Part shown: piece by piece, positions 47,845 to 59,606 of the stretch
Numbering within the stretch: the stretch's first letter is position 1
How the letters are laid out: each line of letters starts with the position of its first letter
Assembly (NCBI GenBank): GCA_034008185.1
Contig: CM067085.1
Span: 75,938,275 to 76,002,274, forward strand
Origin: Gorsachius magnificus
Taxonomy: Eukaryota; Chordata; Aves; Pelecaniformes; Ardeidae
Direction of reading: 5' to 3'
Length of the DNA: 64,000 nt
Position numbers and translations under genes: made by a program
The notes under the pieces: generated by a model
The model's input: only the letters and a program-made list of their open reading frames with translations
The model's database searches: none
Told to the model about the DNA's origin: nothing

Positions 47845-48213
47845 GGGGGGGGTCTGGAGCCCAGGGCTGCTGGGGGAGCTGGGGGGGTTCAGCCTGGAGC
47901 AGAGGAGGCTGAGGGGAGCCCTCATCGCTCCCTACAACTGCCTGAGAGGAGGGGGGAGCCGGGGGGGTCAGGCTCTGCTCCCAGGGAAGGGGCGATGGGA
48001 CGAGGGGCACCGGCCTCAAGTTGTGCCAGGGCAGGGTGAGGTTGGCCATGGGGAACAATTCGGGGCCCGGGAGGGGTCGGTCCCCAGCCCTGGGGGGATT
48101 TGACAGCTGGGCAGCCGAGGTACTGAGGGCCAGGGTTTGGGGGTGGGATGGCAGGGTTAGGGGAACGGTTGGGCTGGAGGAGCTGAAAGGGCTTTTCCCA
48201 CCCAAAAGCTGGC
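47845..48213 (+). mobile_element. CR1-like LINE fragment, second family
   Basis: Contains TCAGCCTGGAGCAGAGGAGG, GGGGAGCCCTCATCGCTCCC, CTACAACTGCCTGAGAGGAG, then GGCCAGGGTTTGGGGGTGGG and GGGCTTTTCCCACCCAAAA. This is the longest copy of the family in the window. About 20 bp are missing relative to the 37750 copy around GGAACAATTC (48051-48062). Confidence 0.87.
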
Positions 48214-51200
48214 AGGGGAGGCCTTGCTCGGGGCTGTGCGGCTGCCAGGGCGGGTGCTGACGCCCCGGTCCGCCCTGGATGCCCTCGGCGGCAGCACGGT
48301 GACGCCGTTTGGCAGTGACGTTGGTTCTTGAGCTCGCGAGGCCCAAGGATCGTGGGGTTGTGTGCGGCGCCCTTGGCTCGCCGGGGAAGGCTGCGGCTCC
48401 TCGTGGGACCCCGAGTCAAAGAGCAAGGCTGGCGCGGGGGGGCCGGAGCAGCGGCGTGCCCCGAGTGCCGCAGTAGTCACCATCAGAATATCCCTCTCTC
48501 TGATCTAAAATTTGATGGGCACTGTGGAAGAAAAAGCGTTTCTAACAATACGTGTTTTAATAATTTGCTAATGAGGCACTTAAAAATAAGTTTAGGTAAT
48601 AAAGGATTCTGTATTAATCAAAAGTTACCCTATTAATCAAAAGTGACCCCAGGCCCTAAGGGAACAGTAAGAGGCTGCACTTGCCGCCAGCCGCCCCGAA
48701 GCCCCCGGCCGCCTCCCGACTGCTCCCCAAGACGTTGCATGCGCAGGCCTCTTCCAGTAAGCGATGCCAAATATCAGTTGCTAAAACCTCCTCAGAAAAG
48801 CTTCTTCCCGGGTAAATTTCAGGATGTCCGTACTGCATCTCGCTTAAAACTAATTTCTAAGTATCTCTGCTTAAGCTTTGAGGAGTTTGGTGCCTACTAA
48901 ACCGTTTCTGAAATATTTCCCGCGGTAAACCAAAGCCCTTTCCAGTTAATAGAAGGACCGTAGAGACGGCACAGTGCATGTGGAGCAGGAACTTTCGGCG
49001 GGGGGGGAAGAATACAACATTAGGATGCAAAAAGACCAGGATAGGCACGCTGGAAATAGTGAGATGCCACCCCATAAATCATCGCTGTACCCTCTCTTAA
49101 AATACACTTGTGCTTGCTTCACCTGCCCCAGGACACGGCAGAAATAGAAAAGGCTCAAAATCAGGTGATGGATGGTGTTCGGTGCCTGGGCTGGCTTCTT
49201 CGGGGGGCGGGGGGGGGGAAAGGAGAGCTGGGTGGTGTTCAGGGGGCCACCGGCACGGCGCGGCCGGCACAGTGCAGAGCCCCTTGGGCTTCCTGCCCAG
49301 CGGAGGAGACCGGCGGATGCAGAAGGGCAACGCGCGGCGGGCGCGGGGCCACGAGTCCGCTCCGGAGGGCTTCACCCACGCCTGGGCGCCGCTGAAGAGA
49401 CGGCGAACGTGCAGAGCAGCCGTGGACAGGAGCAGCGTTCGGGCCAAGGCAGACTGGGGATTTACGTTGGCTGTTGCAGGGGCAGGGTTTAGTGCTGCGA
49501 GGGTATAAAGCAGCTATTTAGAACTTGACAAGGGGGAAAAAAAAAAGCAGCAACTCTGTTTCAGGAACGGCTTTCAAGCCGCAGAAGGTCAAAGTCAGCC
49601 CCAGAACAGCAGGTACAGGGTACACGGAGGCTGAATTTGGTTCTGGAACTGTGTGACTTCATCTTTCATCTCCAAGGTTTTACTGATATTTTTAAATTAT
49701 TTTTTTTTAAAGCTTGGGCTGAGTTGTTGTTCTCAGCGCAGTCCCACACGCTGTAATGTGACGGTCACATTTTATCTGTGCGTTTCAGTCAAACGCGTTA
49801 GTCCTGAGCAGCGGTGACCTTGTAAGGGGTAACTGCAAAAGCAGGGAAACATCGCAGCGTTGTGCAAGGAAACCTAATTACAGCGATATAAGGTTAATAA
49901 AGACAGAGCATTAAGAACGAAGGAAACCATGCTTGAGGAGGGCACTCCTAGGTGGGAGCGCAGAGCGAATATTGCCATTCTGGCACGCACATTCCGAACT
50001 GTTTCTCCTCCAGGTGCACCCATTGCTACGGGCGCCTGCACCTGAACGCGCTTGGCACCCTCCGCTCTGCCCAACACAGAACCAGCTACTTTACGCCAAC
50101 TCCTTTTAGCGCAGTATTTAAAAAAAAAAAAAAATAAAAAATTGTCCGTCAGGAAACATTTAGTCAACAGCAACTGCAAAATACAAACCAACTGAAATAG
50201 GAAATAAAATAAGGAATGACTACTTTTCCTGACGAAGAAAGCGCGGTGGACTTGACTACCCATTGACGGAGCAGAACGCAGGACGGGCACAGCCTGCCGT
50301 CCCCCCCGGCGCCAGCCCGCCCTCTCGGCTGCGGGATGCAAAACTGTGTCCGCCTGGCAGCGATGCCACCGGAGGAGCTGCAGTCGCCGGCAACGCCACG
50401 CGGGGCCGTGGGGCACACGGGGCCATGGGGAGCAGAATGAAAAATCCCCGCTGACATAAACACCACCGACACGCATGGATCCGGCAAAACGCCGCCCTCG
50501 CCGCGGAGAACGGAGCTTCACGTGCGGAAGCTGTGCCCTGCCTCGAAGCAACGCTGGAGCTGTTGAACTCGCACGTGGTTAAACTGAGAATTGTGTGAGC
50601 CCCCTTTTTTGCCTAAATTATGGGCAGGCCTCGGCGTACGAAGCCCGGCTTGGAGAGGAGCCAGCGGCGCGGCACGGCCCCTCTGCTGCAGTGGTGCGGT
50701 TCCGACGGGCGCGGGGCGAGGGGGACGCCGATGGCCAAGGGCCATCCCCTGGCCTGACGCCGGCCCCGCCATGGCATCTCTTGCACGGCTTCAGGAGGGA
50801 AGGGCGATAACTCATCAGGAAAAGCAGAGCTGTCTGCTTAATTGCTTGAAAAACGTCTCAGTCGCTACCTTTTATGGCACCTGGCGGGTATAAACATGTC
50901 CGCATTTTTTAATTAATTTTACCCCTTCTTTCACTGCGTAGCCTGTGGAAATGGAATTCCAATGCGATTACAGTCAAGCGTTGCTACCGGAGCGGGAAGC
51001 ACGCTTTGGTGATAACCAGACAACCAGGCACTTCCAGGGGGTGATCAGGGAGAGGGCGTGCTTGGGCCAACAGTGCCCCATGCTGATAACTGCTCCACGC
51101 CAAGCCACGGTGTCAGCTCCCGTCCCTTAGTTCACACAGTGTTGTTTTTCGGTGTCTGTTTTAATTTAAAAAGGCAGGGGAGCAGGCTTTTCCCCGGGGC

Positions 51201-53841
51201 CAGGGGGGTTACGGTGGAAACCCCCCTCCTGGCATTCCTGCAGCTCGAGCTCCTGCCTTTGACCTTGCGCCCTGCAGCGCTCGTTTGAAAGGGATGGGCG
51301 AGACCCTGGAATTTATTCTGCTGCAAACAAAGCTTTTTGTAATGACGCCTACAACCACGCCACTAATTGTGCAGCGGCCTACAGCGCTGGCTCTGCAGGG
51401 ACCGGAGGGAGCAGAGGTCTTTCTCACCTCCTTTTTGGGGGGCGGGGAAGGGGGGGAAACTGGTTCACTCGTGTTCTTTGGGGACAGGAGGCAGGAGTTG
51501 CTGTCCTGTCCCACCGCCGAGCAGCTCCAAGACAGGCAGGTCTCGGCACGACGAGTACGTGCTTCGGAAAGCAGGTATCTGAACCCCTCGTATGCTTAAT
51601 TGCACTGAATAAAGCCACGGGAAATCTGCCACGCCGAGGCATGATAAATCTCAATACGCTGCGGATCAGAAATAGAGCAAAACAACAGACCCAGACGATA
51701 GGTCTGTCCGCGGGAGAACGCCGCTCCCCCCAGCGCCCGGCAGTGCCCGTGTTCCTCATCATGGCAAAGCTGCCCGGGGAGATGGGAGACGAAGCTGGGC
51801 TGCCTCTCGGTCCTAGGCGGGGGTGCTGGGGGGGAGCCCGGCTCTGTAGGGGCTGGCAGCGATGGGGGGGCCGGGGGGTGAGCCAGGCAGTCACCCCTGG
51901 GCTGAGTGTGCTCGCCCCGTGCAGAGCAGAGACCCGAGCTAGCCATCCATTGGTCTTCAGCTGGTCCCGCGACGGTGACGAGCGTGATGGTGACGAACGC
52001 GATGGTGATGAATGCGATGGCCCAGGTGGCGGCAGCCCGGCTTCGGCAGCGCGGTGCTGGTCCGGGGCTACCTGACCTGGCTGAGGGCTCCACCCTGGTC
52101 TGTGCCCCCCCCGCCGTGTCCCCAGGGCACCGCCTTCCCTACCCCCCCACCCCCCAGCTACGCTCCCATTCGGGCTCTTGCCACGCCGCCTCTGGCTTAC
52201 GGCAGCCGCCTTTTCCCCGGCCTCAACAAGCGCAGTCTTGCCCTGTTGATGCCGTTTTCCTAGCTCGTTACGCCAGCCACCGCGCACCCCCGTCGCGCTC
52301 CAGCGCCAGCCTCCCCTTCCCCGTCCCGCCAGCCGCTTGCCCCAAACCCTTCGGAGCCTGTGCCGCCCCGGCCATCACCTCCAGTTGGGTGTCAGGAAGT
52401 GAACCCCTCCCTCCCATTGCTCCGGGTGGCAGGAGCCCTCATGCCTTTCTCCTTCGGGTTCTATTTACTTTTTATGACATGGGCGCCCTCACGCTTTCTC
52501 CTCCCATGGGAGGAGGCCACTGTAGCCGCCAGCGAGAGGAGATGGAGCGTCTCCCCCCGCTCCTCTTCGCTGTTAAATCTGCGATCCGAATGCACGCTCC
52601 AGGACTCGGGAACGTAATGTGGATTTGCAAAACTTCCCAAAACACCTCCTGTGCGTTAGCCGTTGGCTGCTTTACAAAAAGGCGTAAAGATGGCATTTTC
52701 CTCTGGCACCAGATGCAACCTCCTCGCAGCGCTGCCCGTACTCTTCGAAGGGAAGCAACATTCCTTTTTGCCTGGGCTCGCTGAATTGGCGGCATCTCTC
52801 AACATAAACTGAAAATATATTTGGAATTTAGTTTGATCCAGCTTCCAGCATTTCATGCACGCGGGCTGAACACGCGAGGATCAGCTTTCTGGCATCAGCG
52901 CGGTAGAAGGGCTGGATCCCGCGGGGTCCGCGCGGCGAACGATCATGCCCCAAGGTCTGCTCCTGGTGTGACCCACCGGGCAGTTTCACTCCAATTGCCA
53001 TTCTTGAAGTTTACATGGAACAGCTTCGCATCTTTCATTTATGGACACAAGGTGGAAATTGTTGCCCACAGCGCGGAGCGAATTCACGCATTTGGGTTTC
53101 CAGTTGACGCTCGCCGCAGATGAAGAGGGACAGAAGCAGCCCTGCCGAGCCCGTCGTCCTCGCCAGGACCTGGAGCGGCGCCGGGCATACCGCAGCGCAT
53201 CCCAAGGGCTGCTCCAGCTCCTGTCGGCCGCACGGGCCCCGCGTTCCGGCTGCCCGGAAGGGTTTTTCTTGGGTCTGTTCCATGTCCCCCCCCTTTTATC
53301 TAGTGAGGATATAGCCAGTGTAGCCCTGTATCTACTGGGGGGGCAGGGTCTGTCTCCCAACCGTGGTTCTGAAGCGGGGGGGACCGCAGAGCGGGTGGTG
53401 CCCAGCTGGCCTTGCCGAGCCTCTGCCAATGGAGGAATTTTTCTGCACCCCTAAAAATGCTCGGCTCCACCCTCAATCCCGCTTTCCAACTGCTTTCCGA
53501 CTGCCAAGGCAGTGGGGAGCACCCACACCAGGCTCCAGGCGTGCCCCCAGCTCCCCCAAGGCGCGGGTGAGGGTGCGGGGAGCCCAGGGCGCACGGAACT
53601 GGGGGTGCGTAACGCCTGGCGGGTTCGGCAGAGGCGCTGCGGCAAGCCCAAAGGAGGCAGAGTTCTAACGCCCACGGAAGGGGGAAGACAAAAATAAACC
53701 TTGAGCAGCTGCTCACCTCATTTCGTGCTGGGCAAGGACATTTTTAAGGGTAGATGTTGTTCAGAATAATCCATTGCGCAGAAGCCTTTGGATTATCCAC
53801 CGCTTCCGTGACACACTTCAGAGCAGCTACCCTGGGCTGTA
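48214..53841. other. Intron, no gene seen
   Basis: A T/A-rich patch at 49685-49712 and an A run at 50119-50134. 49.2-49.5 and 51.7-52.4 kb are GC-rich. 51971-52020 holds three or four copies of a 15-bp word, GATGGTGACGAACGC. None of the open frames shows a family motif. Confidence 0.4.
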
Positions 53842-54190
53842 CCGAAGGGCCGGCCGCATCCCTTGTGCCGAAGGGATGTCCGCGTCCCTTGTGCCGAAGG
53901 GATGTCGGCGTTTCTTGTGCCGAAGGGCCGGCCGCGTCCCTTGTGCCGAAGGGATGGCCGCGTCCCTTGTGCCGAAGGGATGGCCGCATCCCTCTGTGCC
54001 GAAGGGCCCACCGCCTCCCTTGTGCCGAAGGGATGGCCGCGTCCCTTGTGCCGAAGGGATGGCCGCGTCCCTTGTGCCGAAGGGATGGCCGCATCCCTTG
54101 TGCCGAAGGGATGGCCGCGTCCCTTGTGCCGAAGGGATGGCCACGTCCCTTGTGCTGAAGGGATGGCCACGTCCCTTGTGCCGAAGGGCT
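53842..54190 (+). repeat. 26-bp minisatellite with a hairpin-forming unit
   Basis: Fourteen copies of a 26-bp unit made of CCGAAGGGATGGCCGCG and TCCCTTGTG. AAGGGA and TCCCTT are perfect inverted arms of 6 bp around the 8-base loop TGGCCGCG, so each full unit can fold. Four units have GGGCCGG or GGGCCCA in place of GGGATGG, losing part of the stem. As 26 is not a multiple of 3 and the unit lacks stops, the array is open in all six frames. Confidence 0.95.
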
Positions 54191-55641
54191 GTTCCCAACC
54201 CTCTTCCTGAGAAAATCCAGAGGAGACCCGCTCCGCATCTCAGAACACCAGCACGGTGCCCCACAGGCTCTGGTTGGCGCGGTGCTGAGGTGCTCCATAA
54301 CCCAGGATCCGCACAGCCGGGCTGGCAACGGGACCGGCACAGCGGGACCGGGCGCCAGGAAAGGCATTTTCAGCCTGGCAGAAATTTTCCATCTCTTGCA
54401 CGACCCCACTCACAGAGTCAGTTGAGGGCATTTTTATTTCTGGAGGGCAGCGCCTGGCCTCCTGGGCACCCTCAGGAATCGCAGGTGTGGATGTGCCAAA
54501 GCAAAAAGCGTAAGGGAAGGACAGAGCTCAAGCCGGCAGAACGCTGCACTTTGGGTGGCATTTGTAATCAATAACGGTTTAGCACAGCACGAACTCCACC
54601 TCTGCTGTGCCGCAGCCGAGAGAAGCATCACGCGCGGCTTCGGATAGAAATGCTGAACGATCTTTAAAAGCAGCGGTTCCACCTGCTCTCACGGGTTCTG
54701 CCACGTCATTAGCGACCGGGTTTAGCGTTTGGTGTTCATTTCACAGTTCTGAAATCCTAAGGGAATGTGAGGGGTGACACCTTGGTCGTGACGCTGCAAG
54801 ATTTCTACGATAGTTTTGTCTGTTCCCGAAATAAGAGAACTAAGAGGCTGCACAGGCTTTGGAAGACTTAGGCGAAGCTCACCGCAATTAGCGGGCGTTT
54901 GACCGGTGTGTGTGTCCCCCAGTTCAGAGGAAAATCCCCCCCCGGGGCCGGCCCCGACCCTGCCCCATGCAGGGCTGGTTCCTGCCCCGCTCGCCCTCGC
55001 CTTCCTCGCCCGCTGGCGCTCGGCGCTGCTCCCGCTGCCTTTTCCTTCCGCAAGCTGCCCGACGCTGGCCGGGCGCGTCCCGGCGATCCCAGCCGCGCCC
55101 GAGCCCCCTCCGTCCTCGGGTGCCACGAGGCTCCTCCACTCGGAGCCCCCCGGCAAGATCTGGGCAGCCCCCCCGTGCCCGGGAACAGCCAGAGCCGGGA
55201 CGCTACGCGCACGGCGGGCTGGAGGAAAGCCAGATCGGCCAGTTCCTCGCCCGTTGTTCCCATGCCGTTTCCAAAAGGTACCGTGACCTGGGCAGCCAGG
55301 AGGAGCCACGGCATCTTCCGCCGCGCCGAGAGGGGCTGCCGGCATTGCCCAGGCAACCTGCTCGGGCCGGCGCTGTCCCCAGCGCGTGGCAAGCACCGCT
55401 ACCCCTCAGCTGCCGGTTGGGCAGGGGCCCGGTATCGGCCATCGTGTTCGCGTGCTGCTGGCATGGCGTTTTCTTCAACTGCTGCTGGGGGCGTTGCCTT
55501 TCCCACCTTCTACCGGGAGCCCGAGGCGAGTGTGCCCGGCGTGGCACCCCCAAGGAACGGGGCAGCCGCAGCCGCAGCGCCGTGCCGTAATCGCGGTGGA
55601 AACCACAAACGATGCGCCATCGTCAGCCGGAGCGCGCCGCT
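54191..55641. other. Intron with a CpG-rich block
   Basis: 54920-55620 is strongly GC- and CpG-rich and could be a CpG island. It is open in three plus and several minus frames without recognisable protein motifs. No TATA box or exon boundary was identified. Confidence 0.4.
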
Positions 55642-56048
55642 TTGATTCGGCAACGGGGACGGGGAATGCGAGATTGGCAACTGGGAACTTGAGCATTGGC
55701 AACTGGGAACATTGAGCGATTTGGCAATGGGGAATGCTGAGCGATTCGGCAACGGGGAACGCTGAGCGATTCGGCAACGGGGAAGGCTGAGCGATTCGGC
55801 AACGGGGACCGCTGAGCGATTCGGCAACTGGGAACATTGAGCGATTCGGCAACGGGGAACGCTGAGCGATTCGGCAACTGGGAACACTGAGCGATTCGGC
55901 AACGGGGAATGCTGAGCGATTTGGCAATGGGGAATACTGAGTGATTCGGCAATGGGGGACACTGAGCGATTCAGCAATGGGGAACGCTGAGCGATTCGGC
56001 AACTGGGAACACTGAGCGGTTCGGCAACGGGGAGCACTGGCAATGGGA
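55642..56048 (+). repeat. 25-bp minisatellite (GAGCGATTCGGCAACGGGGA)
   Basis: About sixteen copies plus a partial one of a 25-bp unit, GAGCGATTCGGCAACGGGGA followed by AYGCT or ACACT. The commonest change is CAACGGGGA to CAACTGGGA or CAATGGGGA. Units in the middle are nearly identical and those at both ends are more divergent. The minus strand reads as repeated IAQCSPLPNRS-like peptide, an artefact. Confidence 0.95.
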
Positions 56049-56615
56049 GACCACAGGCACCCCCAGACGGCACAGTCACGGCGGCTGCTGCAGAAGCCTC
56101 GGCTTCCGAACCGCCACCTCGGAGCAACAGGCAAAGAGATGGTAATAAATGGGAAATAAGGGCCAAGCACAGAATGATGGCTTTGGCAAAGAAACACTTC
56201 AAAAATGGCCCTGATTGATAAACAGGTTAGCTCACCCTTAGCACCCAGTGAACGGCTGCCGTGCGTTCCAGAGAGAACAAAAGAATGTCACGGCAGGTAG
56301 GGGTGGGCCACGATACGGGAGCAGACAGTGGAGACTCAATCCCAAATGAACGCTATTAATGCCATAAAAATTCAGCAATTCTGCAAATTCTCTACATCCT
56401 CTGCCTGGAAATGGAGACAGCCAAAATGAGATGCAAATCAGTGCCTTTATCTAATGAATAATGCAAATGAGCGCTCCTCTCACAGCACGGCAGCCTGCAG
56501 GAACCCTCCCGGCCTCACCTCACGTTTCTTGGGGATTTAAGCACCAGAAGGAATTAAGAGGATAGAATTGCCAGGAAATGACAAAGCATCGGCGCCCCAA
56601 GTCAGTGCAGGCAGC
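56049..56615. other. Intron with paired octamer motifs
   Basis: Mostly AT-rich unique sequence between two minisatellites. It contains the ATGCAAAT pair annotated separately. No gene seen. Confidence 0.4.
56431..56468 (+). promoter_or_regulatory. Two perfect octamer (ATGCAAAT) motifs 30 bp apart
   Basis: ATGCAAAT occurs at 56431-56438 and again at 56461-56468, with TCTAATGAATA between. This is the consensus site of POU (Oct) factors, several of which act in the developing brain where NTNG1 is expressed. The block lies in AT-rich, non-repetitive sequence. Activity as an enhancer is inference. Confidence 0.35.
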
Positions 56616-56719
56616 GAGGTGCCTTGGGGTGCGAGGTGCACTGGGGTGCGAGGTGCATCGGGGTGCGAGGTGCATTGGGGTGCGAGGCGCATTGGGGTGC
56701 GAGGTGCATTGGGGTGCGT
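56616..56719 (+). repeat. 17-bp minisatellite, six copies
   Basis: Six head-to-tail copies of GAGGTGCATTGGGGTGC, with single-base variants (GCCTT, GCACT, GCATC, GGCGC). It lies about 570 bp after the 25-bp array and shares no sequence with it. Confidence 0.93.
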
Positions 56720-57436
56720 GGGACAGAGGAGCAGAGGGCAGGCACCTCATTAAAATGCAAACGCTGCTGTTTTCCCTTCACCTCGTTAATGGCGTTGTAC
56801 AACTCCGTAACCTGCAGTTACCTGTGTGGCTACTAGTTAGGAACATCCTCTAAACCCATGCCAAGGCAGGATCCCCAAAACTTTGTAAAATCTTTCAGTT
56901 TGTTTTTTTTAATGCTGGTGCTGGTTCGTCTGACCCCAGTTACCGGCCCCAGCCCGCTTCTCGCAGCATCTCAGGGCACGCTGCATCGCGCCCGGTAGCC
57001 ACAGCCTCGCTGTCACTCGCCCTCCAACGTCACCCTCAGAAAATATTCCCGAGCACACAGACCCCAAGGCATGCAAGCCCTGAAAATTAACACTTTTTGT
57101 CCCCCCCATTTGTTATTTTGCCTGGCTGCATTTGTGATTCAGAATCCAGGATGGATTTCACCTACTCCATTAAAACTTCTCAGCTGGCAGCCCAGCCCCA
57201 CCACCACCAGCCCCCCCCTTGTCCCTGCATGGGGTCCCCAAGCCAGGGCTGGGTGGAACCTCACGCGTTTCTGACAGGGACCCTCTTGCAGCAGAGAGCA
57301 GGCAGGCAAAATGTGGCGAGCAGGCAGGCAAAATGTGAGGAGCCGCTTGCCCCTGGGACAGCCCCTGGGTTATCAGATGGGGAGCGGCGAAGGAGCAGCC
57401 CAGCCGTGGAAGGGCTCTCCCAAGGATCCGTGATGC
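56720..57436. other. Intron, no gene seen
   Basis: At about 57297-57340 a 23-24-bp word containing GCAGGCAGGCAAAATGTG occurs twice in tandem. Otherwise unique. Confidence 0.4.
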
Positions 57437-58062
57437 CGGCGGGGGCTCCCCCATCACCGGGATGCACAGAGGGGACACGGGGACATCCTCATCGCTGGGA
57501 TGCACGGGGAACACCTGGGGGCTCCTCCATCCCTGAGGTGCACGGCAGACATGTGGGGGCTCCCCCATCACCAGGATGCACGGAGGACACGTGGGGGCTC
57601 CCCCATCACCAGGATGCATGGGGGACATGTGGGGGTTCCCCCATCCCTGAAGTGCACAAGGGACATGCAGGGGTTCCCCCATTCCCAAAGTGCCAGGGGA
57701 CACCAGGGCTCCCCCACCCCGAATGCACAGGGGGGACATGCAGGGGGCCCCCATTGCCAAAGTGCATGGGGGACACATGGGGGCTCCCCCATTGCCGGGG
57801 TGCATGGGGGACACGTGGAGGCCCCCCATCACCAGGATGCACAAGGGAATGCAAGGGCTCCCCCATCACCAGGATGCATGGGGGACATGTGGGGGTTCCC
57901 CCATCCCTGAGGCGCACAGGGACACAAGGGCTCCCCCACCCAAATGTACAGGGGGGACATGCAGGGGCCCCTTGCCAAGTGCACGGGGGACACATGGGGG
58001 CTCCCCCATTGCTGGGGTGCATGGGGGGCAGATGGGGACTCCCCCATCACTGGGGGACAGCT
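57437..58062 (+). repeat. About 38-bp minisatellite with higher-order structure
   Basis: About sixteen copies of a 36-39-bp unit of the form GGGGGCTCCCCCATCACC, AGGATGCA, then TGGGGGACATGT. The order of variant units from 57589 (ATCACC, ATCCCTGA, then a shortened CCACCC unit, then ATTGCC) is repeated from 57850, so a block of five or six units has been duplicated. GGGGGCTCCCCC places G5 and C5 tracts two bases apart in most units, giving both hairpin and G-quadruplex potential. Confidence 0.94.
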
Positions 58063-59509
58063 GTGCCATTAGCCGTCAGATGGCACGTCCCTGTTTGATC
58101 CCATCACACACAAAGATCCAGGTACGGAGCAGGAGGAGGGCCGAGGGTGCTGTGCCGTATGTCCTTTCAGGGAATGTGGGAAAAAACCCGACCGAGCCCT
58201 TTTTCTCACAAGCTGACAAATCCATCATTGCTATTTATAGCTGCGCTTCAGTTCATCGGTCAGGGGCACGCTGCAGAAGATGCTAAAGCGCTAGCGACAT
58301 CGCTGCTAAATTAAGAGCTTCCAGTTTCTTTTCAATAGCTGAAAGCGAAGCCGTTTCTCTGCTGGGCAGCTTCTTGCAAACTTTGTATCAGTGCGAAGGG
58401 GGGGAAAAAAAAAAAAAGTACATGTTTTTGGGATGGATTTTGACTCAGCTCAGTCCTAGTCAATCAAGGGGGAATTGCCTGCAACGCAGGTCTATAAGGA
58501 ATTCGGTGTGAACTCCATAAAAATAATGTGATTTGCAATCAATACAGCATTTTCACTCTCTTAAATCAGGGGGAGGTGGCTCGGCGCTCTGCTCCCGTCC
58601 TGAGCAGTTACCGTGCCAGGCACGTATGGGGCTCAGGCCCCCGACAGCAAGGGCAGCGGGAGCTACAGAGGAAGGACCGACGGTTGGAGCAAACGAGGCA
58701 GCTGATTTGAAGCAGGGAGACAATTAAAGCACAGCATTTCTGAGCGAGTAATAAAAACGTCGCCGCAGATGACGGATTGTTACAAGTCCTTGGCTTCTTC
58801 CTAGCACTGCAACAGAATCTGGTGCTAAATCAGTTCCAGGAGGTTATTAGTGGTATACGTTATTTTCACAAACTCAAGGAATTCAGTATCATTTCATAAA
58901 TCAACTGCAGGTTAAAATTAGATTTTTTTACAACTTTGGCTCTGTGACCTTCACATACACAATTAACAAAAAGAAAATTATAAAAGAAATAGTTGGAACC
59001 TGACTCCAGCCGAGAAAAGCTGAAAATGCTCCGCTAAAACCCAAACCCAGGCCAGAACATGGCTCTTCCCTACGGCTGCAGACCCGCTCCACGCTGCGAC
59101 GCTCCGTGACTGCAGCAGGCAACGCTGGCCGGCGGATGCTGTAGGAAGGGACCCTCATGTCCCGTTACCGTCAGGCTCTGGACGTTACCTGCCTGGGCCT
59201 GGTGTTAGGTGCGTGCTTCCCGCACCGCCTTCCTGCGGGCAGCACAGGAAACCTGGGTCAGACAAGCATGGGTGAGGAAGCCACCGATAACGGCGCCCAG
59301 CTACCCAGCACATGGAGGCTCGGGCACAGCCGTGCTGCAGGCTCCGTCCCACGTTCCTCTGCTTCACGAGCCCACGGGCCAGGTCACGTCCTCTAGCAAG
59401 GTCCGAGTGCCAGTGCTTTGGGATCTCACGCGCGTTTCCGACACGGAGAAAAGCCTGTTCCTCCTGCAAGCAAACTACCCAAGAACCCCCCCAAGATCCG
59501 CAGATGGAG
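58063..59509. other. Intron, no gene seen
   Basis: A-run at 58400-58415. 58.7-59.0 kb is AT-rich. No recognisable repeats or exons. Confidence 0.4.
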
Positions 59510-59606
59510 TCATCGAATGGTTTGGGTTGGAAAAGCCCTTTAAGCTCATCGAGCCCAACCATTCCCCCAACCCTGCCATCCCACCCCCAAACCCTGGCCC
59601 TAGGCA
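59510..59606 (-). mobile_element. CR1-like LINE fragment, second family, 3' end
   Basis: TCATCGAATGGTTTGGGTTG, AAAGCCCTTTAAGCTCATCG and CCCACCCCCAAACCCTGGCC match the tails of the copies at 33382, 37750 and 47845. About 100 bp remains. Confidence 0.88.

Noticed and set aside
54899..55645. 248-residue GC-rich open frame
   Set aside because: Three overlapping plus frames are open at once in CpG-rich DNA; no motif, splice site or conserved start.
55475..56202. 240- and 230-residue minus-strand open frames with Cys/Pro/Ser repeats
   Set aside because: Derived from the 25-bp array. The repeat peptide changes with frame and nothing matches a known Cys-rich family.
57097..58098. 333-residue plus-strand open frame
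   Set aside because: Mostly the 38-bp minisatellite; alternative frames and the opposite strand are equally open.
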